From NCBI GenBank assembly GCA_028280455.1, contig JANQLT010000202.1:41496-105495 (forward strand): DNA of 64,000 bases. Reading direction: 5' to 3'. A model generated the notes under the pieces. The model was not told the DNA's origin. It made no database searches and worked only from the letters and a program-made list of their open reading frames with translations. A program made the position numbers and the translations under genes. Within the stretch, counting starts at the first letter, position 1, and each line of letters begins with the position of its first letter. The DNA is from Kiloniellales bacterium. GTDB lineage: Bacteria; Pseudomonadota; Alphaproteobacteria; Kiloniellales; JAKSDN01. Positions 1 to 7,913 of the stretch are shown piece by piece.

Positions 1-239
1 TGGCGTGGCAGAGCCATGAATATACCGCTCGCCAACGGGCCGCCGCTCATTAATGTGAGCGGCACGTGCAACAAGTGCCGAACACCAGTGAACGGTATCC
101 TTCAAGTTGGCCCATCCACTTCGTCTCGGCAGTAGGCATTCAGTCGTCCAGGGTCATGGGTGATCGAGGGGCCTTGGCTCCGAAAGAAAGATAAACTCCT
201 CAAGCATACAGAGAGCGTAGAGTTACATTGAGATACAGA

Positions 240-503
240 ATGGCGAAAAGACTTTACGAGGCCGTCTCTTGGAGTTTTGGCTTTGCAGTCGTCGCGATGC
301 CGCTAGTCATAGCTGGGGCACTAACGGTCGCTTATGCGATCTCTTATCGTAGTCACTCCGCAATTCCTGACCGTGAGAACCTGAGCGGGATCGAGGTTCT
401 CCGACCCTACTATAGCTGCACGAAGGCCGCGAGCGAAACGCAACGACCACAAAATCGAGATGGCCGATTGACGCTGGAAGAACTCTGCGATTCCTATCGA
501 TAG
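240..503 (+). CDS. Small membrane protein of unknown function
   Basis: Encodes about 87 residues. I do not recognise the family. A hydrophobic stretch at roughly residues 9-35 (SFGFAVVAMPLVIAGA and on) should be one membrane span; the rest is a polar tail with two cysteines near the middle and the end. The frame opens at a TTG at 228, but the ATG at 240 is the more natural start; neither has a clear ribosome binding site. It stands alone near the left edge of the accessory island, with about 200 empty bases on both sides. It could be a real orphan gene or a chance frame. Confidence 0.4.
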   Translation: MAKRLYEAVSWSFGFAVVAMPLVIAGALTVAYAISYRSHSAIPDRENLSGIEVLRPYYSCTKAASETQRPQNRDGRLTLEELCDSYR

Positions 504-718
504 GTCGGGATCGTAACGCCTGATCTGAATCGACCTGTCGTACCTAACCCTGACAGCAGCGTATTGGTTCGCAGGACTACATTGCCGTCAGCAATTTGTT
601 CCGCTCCTCAGTTGGCACCTATCCGGCTTCTGAGCGTCGCATGATCTGATACGGGTCAACTCGTCTACTCGTTGAATCACGCAGGAACTCAACGACGTCT
701 AGCATTCGTTCTCTGTTC

Positions 719-943
719 TCATTGAGACATTTCGCGCCTGAAGAGCGTAGACGGTTCAATCTCCAGGGCCCGGGCAAGCCGCTCTACCATATCGACAGTA
801 GGCGAATTCTCCCTCCGCTCGATCATTCCGACATAGTTGCGATTGATACCAACTAGGTCGGCCAGCGCCTCCTGGCTCAGGCCGCGCTCCTTGCGGGCCC
901 GCCGCAGATTCTTCGCCACGACCTCGCCAAGCGACATAGCCAT
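719..943 (-). CDS. XRE-family helix-turn-helix regulator
   Basis: A 74-residue protein that is essentially one Cro/C1-type HTH domain. Residues about 10-70 carry the family pattern LRRARKERGLSQEALAD, then a turn and the recognition helix INRNYVGMIERRE, followed by the SPTVDMVERLARALE segment typical of XRE domains. It has no sensor or oligomerisation domain, as in phage-type and restriction-modification controller proteins. It is divergent from the M23 peptidase gene, and a 16-bp perfect palindrome (979-994) sits in the shared promoter region, so it most likely represses itself and the peptidase/TPR operon. The family call is firm; the target is inferred. Confidence 0.9.
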   Translation of the reverse strand: MAMSLGEVVAKNLRRARKERGLSQEALADLVGINRNYVGMIERRENSPTVDMVERLARALEIEPSTLFRREMSQ

Positions 944-961
944 GGCGAGAAACGAAACCCG

Positions 962-990
962 TTGAGGCGAAATCCACCACCTAGTATACT
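962..990 (+). promoter_or_regulatory. Sigma-70 type promoter of the M23/TPR operon
   Basis: TTGAGG at 962-967 and TATACT at 985-990 are separated by exactly 17 bp. The -10 box lies inside the palindrome at 979-994. The palindrome also offers TATACT on the minus strand (988-983), which could serve the divergent XRE gene, although no good -35 box is seen for it. Confidence 0.65.
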
Positions 991-994
991 AGGT
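979..994. promoter_or_regulatory. 16-bp perfect palindrome, probable XRE operator
   Basis: ACCTAGTATACTAGGT reads the same on both strands and covers the -10 element between two divergent genes, one of which encodes an HTH repressor. Position and symmetry fit a dimeric XRE repressor that blocks polymerase in both directions. I saw no second copy in the window. Confidence 0.7.
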
Positions 995-1097
995 ATTTCG
1001 ATAGAACAGTCCTGGGCGCGGGGCCTTCTTGCCCTGAACAGGCGCTCGCGCCTCCCAAGAGACCGAAAGCCTTTTAAGGCGCGAGGGCCTCGCGTCG

Positions 1098-1886
1098 ATG
1101 ATGGAGACCCCGTCCCTGGAAGCCAGATTGGAGCATGCAGACAGAAACCAGCGGCTGTCACGTCGCGAATTCCTAGCGGCGGGAGCTGCCGCTGCCTTAA
1201 CCGCGGCAGCCGACTCGTCTATCGCCAATGCTGCCTCCGAACCCAGCAAAGAGGATATTCTCCGCTATCTGAGGCGCCGCGTTCCTGTTACCTATGTAGA
1301 CAGCGAACTACCGCGGGTCGGTTCCGATTACCGGTCAACGCGTGCCCTCAACGGTAAGCGCCGATCAGGTGGGCTGCACAATGGCATCGATATGGCGCAG
1401 CCGTATGGGACACCGGTAGTTGCTGCTGCTCCGGGTTGGGCTCGAAACGTTCGGACACCGCAAGGCGGGTTGCGCGTTGAGGTCTACCACGAGCAGAAAC
1501 TCTATCTGGACACCGATGGGGCGGGCGAGACCTACAGAGTTTCGGTACCGCTGTCGATTCTAACGACCTATGCCCATCTTTCCCGAAGTGAGATACCGCA
1601 GGACTACGTCGGTAAGAAACACCTGTGGGTCAAGCGTGGCGACGTGATTGGCGCCGTCGGCCGCTCTGGCTCGTGGTCAGGCGATGTTACGCACCTGCAT
1701 TTCGGCGCTCATACCAAGGGGCCCTATAGCCGCTGGGATGTATGGAAGGATATCAACCCGCACCTGCTGTGGGCGGATGGCCCCGGAAAGGTGACAAGGT
1801 ACGATCCATCACGCACCTACTCGGAACGAGCCGTAGAGCTTACGTACCCTCTGAACCCCATTCCGGCCAACGTGAGCAAAGTTTAG
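1098..1886 (+). CDS. Tat-exported M23 (LytM-type) metallopeptidase
   Basis: A 262-residue secreted peptidase-like protein. Residues 21-45 form a twin-arginine signal: SRREFLAAG, then a run of alanines, ending near an SIANA cleavage site. The M23 zinc site is visible: HNGID gives His94 and Asp98, and THLHFGAH gives the HxH pair at 199-201. Family members cut peptide cross-links in cell walls; Tat export implies folding before secretion. Two adjacent ATGs (1098, 1101) are possible starts. It is followed after about 45 bases by the TPR gene, so the two probably form an operon controlled by the divergent XRE regulator. All catalytic residues appear present. Its biological target, own wall or competitor, cannot be told. 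Confidence 0.85.
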   Translation: MMETPSLEARLEHADRNQRLSRREFLAAGAAAALTAAADSSIANAASEPSKEDILRYLRRRVPVTYVDSELPRVGSDYRSTRALNGKRRSGGLHNGIDMAQPYGTPVVAAAPGWARNVRTPQGGLRVEVYHEQKLYLDTDGAGETYRVSVPLSILTTYAHLSRSEIPQDYVGKKHLWVKRGDVIGAVGRSGSWSGDVTHLHFGAHTKGPYSRWDVWKDINPHLLWADGPGKVTRYDPSRTYSERAVELTYPLNPIPANVSKV

Positions 1887-1931
1887 GCACTGGAGCAAAG
1901 CCTTATATATGAGCTGCTCCCATGATTGGGC

Positions 1932-3353
1932 ATGGATCGAGCAAAGTTTGTTGCTGGCATTCTCGCTATCTTCGTCATTGGTGTTCTCGCGGGCTATCTC
2001 GTCTCCTACCTTGGAGTATTGGATAGCGGTTCCTCGGCCACTGCCACCACAACAGGATGGTCACTCTATGCAGGAGAGCGACATGAAGAAGCATTGGAAT
2101 GGTTCAATGCCGCGCTCATACACAATCGGAACGATGTTTCCGCGCGCACGGGATTGGGGTGGACCCTCTATCGCCTCAGACAGCTAGATGATGCAGTGGC
2201 AGCGTTTGAGGCTGCGCACAACCTCGCCCCACACTTTGCCGAGCCGCTCATCGGGCTGGGCTTCGCGAGGCTTGATCTGGGGGATTGGGACCTTGCGAAA
2301 AGGTCGTTCGAGCACGCACTTACCATTCAGGATGATAGTGCCCGCGCCCACAATGGCCTTGGTTGGGCAGCATTCTATAAGGCCCAAGAGCAGGAAGACC
2401 CGGACAGTTTTGAACGGAGCCAACTCCTGAATGGCGCCAGGCAGAGCTTTCAGCGCTCGGTGCAGCTTGAACCAAATCACGTTGGCAGCCATCACGGGTT
2501 AGGAAGCAGCCTGTACTGGTTGGAGCTCGAGAAGCCGGCTGGCGCATGGGACTTTCTAGATGTCCGGGCAAGCATGCAGGCGGCAATCGACCTCGACCCA
2601 GACCTTATCAGTGCGCGGAATACCCTTGCTCGAACCTACTACTGGGACGATTACCAGAAGCCATACGGTAGTTCTAAGCGGACGTTCGAGACGGCAATTG
2701 CGGCCTTTGAATCGATCCTCGATCGCGAGCCGGACTACGCCCCGTCCTGGATCGGGTTGGGTTGGGCCCATCTTGGAGCAGACCAGCCGAAACAAGCGGC
2801 AGATGCGTTTGAGGAAGGGCTGCGGTTCGCACCCAATGATGTCAACGCGCACGCTGGCCTAGGGGAAGCGCTCTACGAACTGGGCAGCTACGAGGCTGCT
2901 CTCTCGGAGTTGAGAGCTGTACTAGAAAGCAAACCCGACAATCCTGAAGCTCAATCCAACGCCGGTTGGGCCATGCTCCGACTCGGCAAAACAGAGGAAG
3001 CAATAACGGCATTCAACCGAGCGATCGAGATGGGGCCTTGGTTCTCCCCCTATCGCGGCCTCGGCTGGGCTTATCTCATGCAGGGACAGGACGAGCGCGC
3101 CCGACAGAACTTCGAGAGGGCCATTGAGCTGAATCCTCAGATTGGAGAGAGCTACTTAGGCCTTGCATACCTGGAGGAACAACATGGCGACAATTCCGCT
3201 GCCGCCGAATGGATCGCACGGTACCAGAGCTCTTCCTACAAGCGCGGCTTTCTCTATCCAGAATTCGAGCAATGCACAGCTGCTGCCAATGGCATACTCC
3301 GGCCCCCACTCGTAGCTGATTGCGTGCGGAAGGCCACTGCAATTGCGACCTAG
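1932..3353 (+). CDS. Membrane-anchored TPR-repeat protein
   Basis: About 473 residues. One N-terminal membrane span (roughly residues 5-28, FVAGILAIFVIGVLAGYLV) is followed by a long array of tetratricopeptide repeats, visible as recurring GLGWA/GLGWT and AIELNP/AFERAIE helices, perhaps ten units. TPR arrays are protein-binding scaffolds; with this topology the repeats would lie outside the membrane or in the cytosol. The frame opens at TTG 1926, but ATG 1932 is preferred. It follows the M23 peptidase closely, suggesting that it docks or regulates the exported enzyme. The C-terminus has two cysteines (EQCTAAANG, VADCVRK) that could form a disulfide in an oxidising compartment. Confidence 0.8.
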   Translation: MDRAKFVAGILAIFVIGVLAGYLVSYLGVLDSGSSATATTTGWSLYAGERHEEALEWFNAALIHNRNDVSARTGLGWTLYRLRQLDDAVAAFEAAHNLAPHFAEPLIGLGFARLDLGDWDLAKRSFEHALTIQDDSARAHNGLGWAAFYKAQEQEDPDSFERSQLLNGARQSFQRSVQLEPNHVGSHHGLGSSLYWLELEKPAGAWDFLDVRASMQAAIDLDPDLISARNTLARTYYWDDYQKPYGSSKRTFETAIAAFESILDREPDYAPSWIGLGWAHLGADQPKQAADAFEEGLRFAPNDVNAHAGLGEALYELGSYEAALSELRAVLESKPDNPEAQSNAGWAMLRLGKTEEAITAFNRAIEMGPWFSPYRGLGWAYLMQGQDERARQNFERAIELNPQIGESYLGLAYLEEQHGDNSAAAEWIARYQSSSYKRGFLYPEFEQCTAAANGILRPPLVADCVRKATAIAT

Positions 3354-3364
3354 CACAATCCACA

Positions 3365-4144
3365 TCACTTCGTGTTGTGAACCACAGCTCCGTTGACAAC
3401 GAAATTCTGCGGCCCGCTTTCCATATGGAGATTGTAGACGACAGGACGGCTGGCGGCGATCTTTCGTGAGGCCGGTTCAAGAGACAGGACTGTACTGACC
3501 CCAGAAACAGTTCTGACACGCTCACCGGGAGCGAAAGTGGATATTGGACGATAGGTCGATGAATCCGGATCGTAGTATGGGTGGTTGGCCGTTACCTCTG
3601 TTTCAGTCAGAGTGCCACTGTCAGATACGACGAGAGAGAGGAGAGGATACGAATCGAAATCGTGGACCGGATTGTGCACTCCATCATGGACGTAGACCCG
3701 GCCGACGACCGACGTAACGAACCGATCCGCCGTCTCATTGTAGGAGATGACCCTATCGCCGGCCTTGATGCCTGAGATTGGAGTAGGGCCGTCCGGCGTA
3801 AGCACCTTCTCAGAGCCGACAAAGCATCCAACGCCGCCGCTCTCCCCACTACTGCCATCGGTGCCACCCTCAGTTCCTTCTCCTTCTCCAACTCCAGTAT
3901 CTTGGCCCCATCCGCCACCGTCGTTCCCACCGTCAGCTCCGTCACCGCCGTCATCACTCCCCGGAAGGCAGCTGCCTTGGGCGAGAACGCCTGTCGCCAA
4001 GTAGGAAAGGACGAACGCGAGAAGGAGGACGGTGCCGATTGCAACGACCGAGCTCTTCGGAATGCGACTCGATTCGTCGTGGATGAATTGAACTATGGAG
4101 GCTTTGAAGTTCCTATAGGCTGCTAGAAAACTCTCACGCAACAT
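3365..4144 (-). CDS. Membrane-anchored Hint (intein-like) protein
   Basis: A 259-residue protein. Residues 33-55 form a membrane span, 60-104 a flexible Gly/Asp/Ser-rich linker, and 106-257 a Hint domain as in inteins and hedgehog proteins. The motifs are complete: block A starts GCFVGSEKVLTPDG with the nucleophile Cys107; block B has TANHPYYD (His188); block G ends in VVNGAVVHN with His256-Asn257. Threonine follows at +1 and the protein ends one residue later. This matches bacterial intein-like (BIL) domains, which self-cleave or splice. There is no extein beyond two residues, so the likely product is a released or ligated N-terminal fragment. It converges on the TPR gene. No toxin domain is attached, unlike polymorphic toxins. 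Confidence 0.8.
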   Translation of the reverse strand: MLRESFLAAYRNFKASIVQFIHDESSRIPKSSVVAIGTVLLLAFVLSYLATGVLAQGSCLPGSDDGGDGADGGNDGGGWGQDTGVGEGEGTEGGTDGSSGESGGVGCFVGSEKVLTPDGPTPISGIKAGDRVISYNETADRFVTSVVGRVYVHDGVHNPVHDFDSYPLLSLVVSDSGTLTETEVTANHPYYDPDSSTYRPISTFAPGERVRTVSGVSTVLSLEPASRKIAASRPVVYNLHMESGPQNFVVNGAVVHNTK

Positions 4145-4386
4145 GCTTTGTCATGAGATGGCCGCCAATAAAAAGCTTTCGGTGAAGTTCGAGCAATAGA
4201 ACGATTTAGCTGTGCCTGCGTTCTACCTTTAGATTGTCACACCGTCACGTTGACCGAGAAGCGCGCTGAGACTGGCCCGCATGAATGCGCTTTGCCGGAT
4301 TGTAGAGGATACCTCGCGGATGCGAGATCTCAGTGCACTGGAGCTATGACGGCTGGCCAACTCTGTGTACTCCTGTAGTGCGCAGC

Positions 4387-4626
4387 TCACTTGCTCGCGG
4401 AGTCCATAACCATGTATTCATACGCCTTCTGCAGCGCCAGAATTGCCCTGGGGATGTCGTTGGCGCCAAACGAGTTACTATACTGAAACTTCCCCTCCTT
4501 GTCGCGGAACGTCCTCTGGAGAACGACCGTCCGAATCGGCACTTTTCCTTCTGTAGTCAGAAATTCATTCACAAAGATGCTCGCACTGCAGTTTCTAACT
4601 TTGAATCGCTTCTCAGGCTGTGGCAT
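4387..4626 (-). CDS. Small conserved-looking protein, possibly PC4-like
   Basis: A 79-residue protein. The pattern TVVLQRTFRDKEGKFQYSN followed by the helix NDIPRAILALQKAYEYMVM resembles a widespread group of small unnamed bacterial and archaeal proteins whose strand-strand-helix layout recalls the ssDNA-binding PC4/p15 fold. That resemblance is from memory and is tentative. It lies in a run of small minus-strand genes (4387-5868) in the island. Lower GC than the backbone fits horizontal transfer. Confidence 0.6.
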   Translation of the reverse strand: MPQPEKRFKVRNCSASIFVNEFLTTEGKVPIRTVVLQRTFRDKEGKFQYSNSFGANDIPRAILALQKAYEYMVMDSASK

Positions 4627-4713
4627 TTCTTATCACCTGGTGAGCTGCCTACCAGCACGGCTTTAACGTTTGTAGTGCACGGTGCATTGAATCATCCGCT
4701 AGACGACTGCCAT

Positions 4714-4899
4714 CTAGTCGGTGCGCATGAGCTTCTTCAATCTCTTCCACTGTGTAGCATTCAACAGTGTAGGGCTGTCCAAGTTGCCCATGGACTCATC
4801 AATCTGTCTCCATGCATCTTCTTCGTCGCGTGCCGATATGTCTTCTAGCTCCACCCAGTCGTCGAGAGTAGACGTTATGACTACCTTGAATTTTTCCAT
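4714..4899 (-). CDS. Small acidic protein of unknown function
   Basis: A 61-residue protein starting MEKFKVVITSTLDDWVELED. The start is set by a good ribosome binding site, GAGGTG, about seven bases upstream of the ATG at 4899; the same frame is open further upstream but with unconvincing sequence. A strand-rich N-terminus is followed by a helix (ARDEEDAWRQIDESMG) and a basic end. I do not recognise the family. A second frame ends at 4881, inside this start, so the two might be translationally coupled. Confidence 0.5.
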   Translation of the reverse strand: MEKFKVVITSTLDDWVELEDISARDEEDAWRQIDESMGNLDSPTLLNATQWKRLKKLMRTD

Positions 4900-5015
4900 G
4901 CTTTGCACCTCAATTTTGGCTTTTCTTGTCCTCTGACACAGCCTCGGTATCCAATCGAGCATTCCTCCGGACAGAGCCACGGCGCAGGACACTCGTCTAT
5001 CTCAGATTCCTTCAT
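4881..5015 (-). CDS. Possible small Cys-rich peptide, uncertain
   Basis: A frame open from 5282 to 4881. Its last part (from Met at 5015) encodes about 44 residues with four cysteines (ECPAPWLCPEECSIGYRGC) and overlaps the start of the next small gene. The stretch just upstream (FEAEAEFGTASNPEAAAA) also looks protein-like, but further upstream it becomes Arg/Leu/Trp-rich and non-coding in look, so this may be the remnant of a frameshifted gene. No ribosome binding site stands out. Confidence 0.25.
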   Translation of the reverse strand: MKESEIDECPAPWLCPEECSIGYRGCVRGQEKPKLRCKAWKNSR

Positions 5016-5502
5016 TGCTGCTGCGGCTTCTGGATTTGATGCCGTTCCGAATTCAGCCTCAGCTTCGAACTGATACTTGTTCTGCAACCACGGAAGCCAA
5101 CTTCTCTGGAGCGAACGCAGAAAGAGACGAACCCAGTGAAGACGCCGCTGTGCTTGTTGTCGCCCACAGCCAGGCCTTCTGCCGAAGCTCGGATACACGA
5201 TGACCGATGTTGTGTCTTTCATGGGCAGCTTATGCTGGTTGAGGAATCGATAAATCTTTAGGCCGTGTTTGAGGCAACCCACAAACCGGCCGACCCGGGA
5301 GCAGCGGAGCGTCGCGAAGGGGAACGATTTGCGAAGTCCTCAACGAATCCATGAAGGAAAGACACAACCTCGGTCGATCCGAGGTGACAAACAGAGTGGC
5401 ATTTGACTAGAAGTCAATCAGTTCGGCGATCGGGAAAACTGAGGAGATAGCATGCCTGGTGAGCGGGAAGATTCGCACCCAGATTGCCGTGTGCTGCGAC
5501 AT
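5016..5502. other. Gap with no convincing gene
   Basis: No frame on either strand has a convincing start and protein-like composition, apart from the upstream extension of the uncertain Cys-rich frame. No clear promoter or repeat was seen. Confidence 0.4.
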
Positions 5503-5868
5503 TCAATATTCTGATTTCAAGAGCACAACGCCTTGTATGCAGTAGAACTCGTATTCCCGCAGCTTGAAATCTGAGTAGGCTATCTCCTGCTGAACGAGCG
5601 GCTCCAATCCAGAGTCCTGTCGCATCTCCACGACAGCCGACTGGTCGTCATTGACCTGGATCCCCCACAGCTGGAACTCCTCACCACGTAGAAGGGGTTG
5701 GTAGCTCTCCACGATGTCAATCAGCCAGTAGCAGTTCAGGGTTTCGCGCAGATAGTGGACACCGTCCGTCAGGAGCAAGCTGCCAAAGCTTGACCGGTAG
5801 TGCCGCGTTGTTCCCGTGAATTGCTGAAGCTCCGTCAGGACCTGCTCGACCGTTTTGTCGTCTGTCAT
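5503..5868 (-). CDS. DUF6876-like protein
   Basis: A protein of about 121 residues from the Met at 5868 (an in-frame ATG at 5907 would add an unconvincing N-terminus). The order FTGTTRHYRSSFG, LLLTDGVHYLRE, CYWLIDIVESYQ, FQLWGIQV, then YSDFKL and a VLLKSEY end matches my memory of the DUF6876 family, often found on plasmids and mobile islands. Function is unknown. It lies alone on the minus strand, about 400 bases upstream of and divergent from the HerA-like operon. Presence on mobile DNA agrees with the accessory nature of the region. Confidence 0.7.
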   Translation of the reverse strand: MTDDKTVEQVLTELQQFTGTTRHYRSSFGSLLLTDGVHYLRETLNCYWLIDIVESYQPLLRGEEFQLWGIQVNDDQSAVVEMRQDSGLEPLVQQEIAYSDFKLREYEFYCIQGVVLLKSEY

Positions 5869-6274
5869 ACCTGGCAGAAAATGCCAGCTCCTTAAATAGG
5901 CCATCACGGCTTTTGGAACCGGCTTCTAAAGGCTCCGTGCAATGATTCGATATCCCTTTTTACAATGTCCTTTCTATCACATTACTTTTCTTCGTTTACC
6001 TGACGTTGCTTTCAGGGATTTTCTCTTATCGTCCTTCTGTTGTCTCAATCACAGCAGATCCTATCCATCCCTTTCCTGTTACTTGCCTCTCGCGCTGGGA
6101 GTGCGACCCCTTGCCTCTCGTTCTCCTCGTCTTTGCCTTTGGCTTTATAGACTGCCGAAGGAGCCGTAACAGCCTGATATAAAGGCGCGAATTAGCCGAA
6201 CAAGGGCTCGGCTCGTGTGCCTGGCTCACGAATGCACTACAACCCTTATGAAGGCCACCCGCGCATAGCTCCCC
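5869..6274. other. Intergenic region, no gene seen
   Basis: A pyrimidine-rich stretch (about 5945-6130 on the plus strand) lies between the divergent DUF6876-like gene and the coiled-coil/HerA operon. It should hold the promoters of both, but I could not find a -35/-10 pair that I trust. No frame above 60 codons looks like protein. Confidence 0.4.
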
Positions 6275-6586
6275 ATGAAGGACGAACTCACCGACGAAGA
6301 CTTCTTCAAGAAATACGGAGCTTTCGAGAACCAGAGCGCGGAAGAGTTTCTGGCGAAGTTCAACTCCTCCAAGGCCGAGCTCCGCGAGCTGATCGACCAC
6401 CTCATTCAGCATCGTCAGCTCCTGCGGGACGCTGAGATAGAGTGTCTCGAGCGTGAGGCACAGCGGCTTGTAGAGCGCCTGAAGGAGAACAAGGTCGCTA
6501 TCCTCGTCGAGGAGATTGACTGCCTGAAGGACATCCTGGCTCTGCAGAAAGAACGCTCACGCTCGAATGACGAACCGAGATACTGA
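6275..6586 (+). CDS. Coiled-coil partner of HerA-like ATPase
   Basis: A 103-residue, highly charged helical protein. After an acidic start (MKDELTDEDFFKKYGAFEN) almost the whole chain is amphipathic helix with heptad-like leucines (ELRELIDHLIQHRQLLRDAE, LVEEIDCLKDILALQ). No known enzyme motif is seen. Its last 20 bases overlap the start of the ATPase gene, so the two are translationally coupled and probably made in fixed ratio. By analogy with small partners of HerA-type ATPases it may be an adaptor or oligomerisation subunit; that is inference. The start at 6275 has no strong ribosome binding site. Confidence 0.65.
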   Translation: MKDELTDEDFFKKYGAFENQSAEEFLAKFNSSKAELRELIDHLIQHRQLLRDAEIECLEREAQRLVERLKENKVAILVEEIDCLKDILALQKERSRSNDEPRY

Positions 6587-7913
6587 AGAGAAACTACGGA
6601 AGCTGGCCGCGGTAGATGCCGGCGCAGCTGAACGAGGCTGGCTTCTCTATCTCTCGGGGGAAGGCAAGGACCGGGAGCTGGCAGACGACATCATTGATGT
6701 CATTCTTTATCAGGACCTCAACAAGACTTTTGAGAAGGCTATCTTCCTCGACCCTCCGCCGCCCAGCATATGCAGTGGCCCCTACGGTCTCGGCAAGGCC
6801 CTCTATCCAGGGCAGCATCCCTATTGCTCGTTTGGCCTCCGCGAGGATGAATGGATCAAGCATGTCCTCATCACTGGAATGACTGGAACGGGCAAGACGA
6901 ACCTCATGTTCCACGTTCTGCGAGAGTTTCGCAGGCACCGGAAACCCTTCCTCATTTTCGACTGGAAGCGAAACTACCGTGATGTTCTACAGCTGCCGGA
7001 GCTGAGTGACATGACCGTCTATACCGTCAGTCGGGACGTTCGGCCGTTCCATTTCAATCCTCTCATTCCTCCAGCAGGGACTGAAGTTGGTCATTGGCTG
7101 GTGAAGCTTGTCGATGTTCTGAAGCACGCGTACTTCGTGGGGGAGGGGGTTGAGCATCTCCTGAGAGAAGGCCTGTCTTGGATCTACGACCAGTGCGGCT
7201 TCCTGGACGGTTCCCGTCGAGAGACACCCACGTTCGGCCGCGTCATGGAATACGTAGCGAAGAAACCACTCCATGGGCGGATGTCCCTATGGAAGGCATC
7301 AACGATGCGCGTCCTCGAAAGCCTCTGCTTCCGCCACGGTCTAGGGCCGGTCGTCAATGAATCGAATCAATCGAGGCTGGCTGACCTACTGACAAAGAAC
7401 GTCGTCCTTGAACTGGATGCCTTGTCGGACGTCGATAAGGTCTTCCTAACGGAGGCTATCATCCTGTGGATCTATGAGTACCGCCGGCAGGAGGAGAGGC
7501 GCGAGCAGTTCAAGCACGCGATTGTCATCGAGGAGGGCCACCACATCCTGTCCCACAAGAAGGAGAACGTCGAAGGCGCGGAGACGATTATGGAGACGTG
7601 CCTGCGCCAGATTCGGGAGTTTGGAGAGGCCGTCGTGGTGATTGATCAGGAGCCAACGAAGCTAAGCAACTCCATAAAGGCCAACACCTATTGCAAGATC
7701 ACGTTCAACCTTGGAAACGGGAAAGATATTCTAGAGATCGCGAACTGCATGGGCCTGAACACGGAAGAGAGCGAGTACCTGAACCTGTTGGAGATCGGCC
7801 ACGCGATTGTGTCTCTCAAAGGGCGCGTGTTCACACCACTGCATGTTGCTGTGCCGAAGGTGGTGCTACGGAAGGGAGTGATTCGTGATTCTGATCTTCG
7901 CGCAGGTCCGTGA
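6567..7913 (+). CDS. HerA/FtsK-like P-loop ATPase
   Basis: A 448-residue ATPase of the HerA/VirB4/DUF87 kind. Walker A is LITGMTGTGKTN (Lys110). Walker B is HAIVIEEGHHIL (about 317-328, with the paired Glu). Further on, the QIREFGEAVVVIDQEPTKLS segment and the final ILEIANCMGLN region are typical of hexameric DNA-translocating ATPases of this group. Such enzymes pump DNA and are found in end resection and in several defence systems (SIR2-HerA, DUF4297-HerA). Here the coupled upstream gene is a small coiled-coil protein rather than a nuclease. The next gene, 583 bases downstream on the same strand, encodes a nuclease-domain giant, so functional teaming is possible but not shown. Confidence 0.85.
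   Translation: MTNRDTEEKLRKLAAVDAGAAERGWLLYLSGEGKDRELADDIIDVILYQDLNKTFEKAIFLDPPPPSICSGPYGLGKALYPGQHPYCSFGLREDEWIKHVLITGMTGTGKTNLMFHVLREFRRHRKPFLIFDWKRNYRDVLQLPELSDMTVYTVSRDVRPFHFNPLIPPAGTEVGHWLVKLVDVLKHAYFVGEGVEHLLREGLSWIYDQCGFLDGSRRETPTFGRVMEYVAKKPLHGRMSLWKASTMRVLESLCFRHGLGPVVNESNQSRLADLLTKNVVLELDALSDVDKVFLTEAIILWIYEYRRQEERREQFKHAIVIEEGHHILSHKKENVEGAETIMETCLRQIREFGEAVVVIDQEPTKLSNSIKANTYCKITFNLGNGKDILEIANCMGLNTEESEYLNLLEIGHAIVSLKGRVFTPLHVAVPKVVLRKGVIRDSDLRAGP

Noticed and set aside
3365..4144. Polymorphic toxin based on the Hint domain
   Set aside because: Hint domains in such toxins precede a toxin domain; here only two residues follow and no immunity gene is evident.
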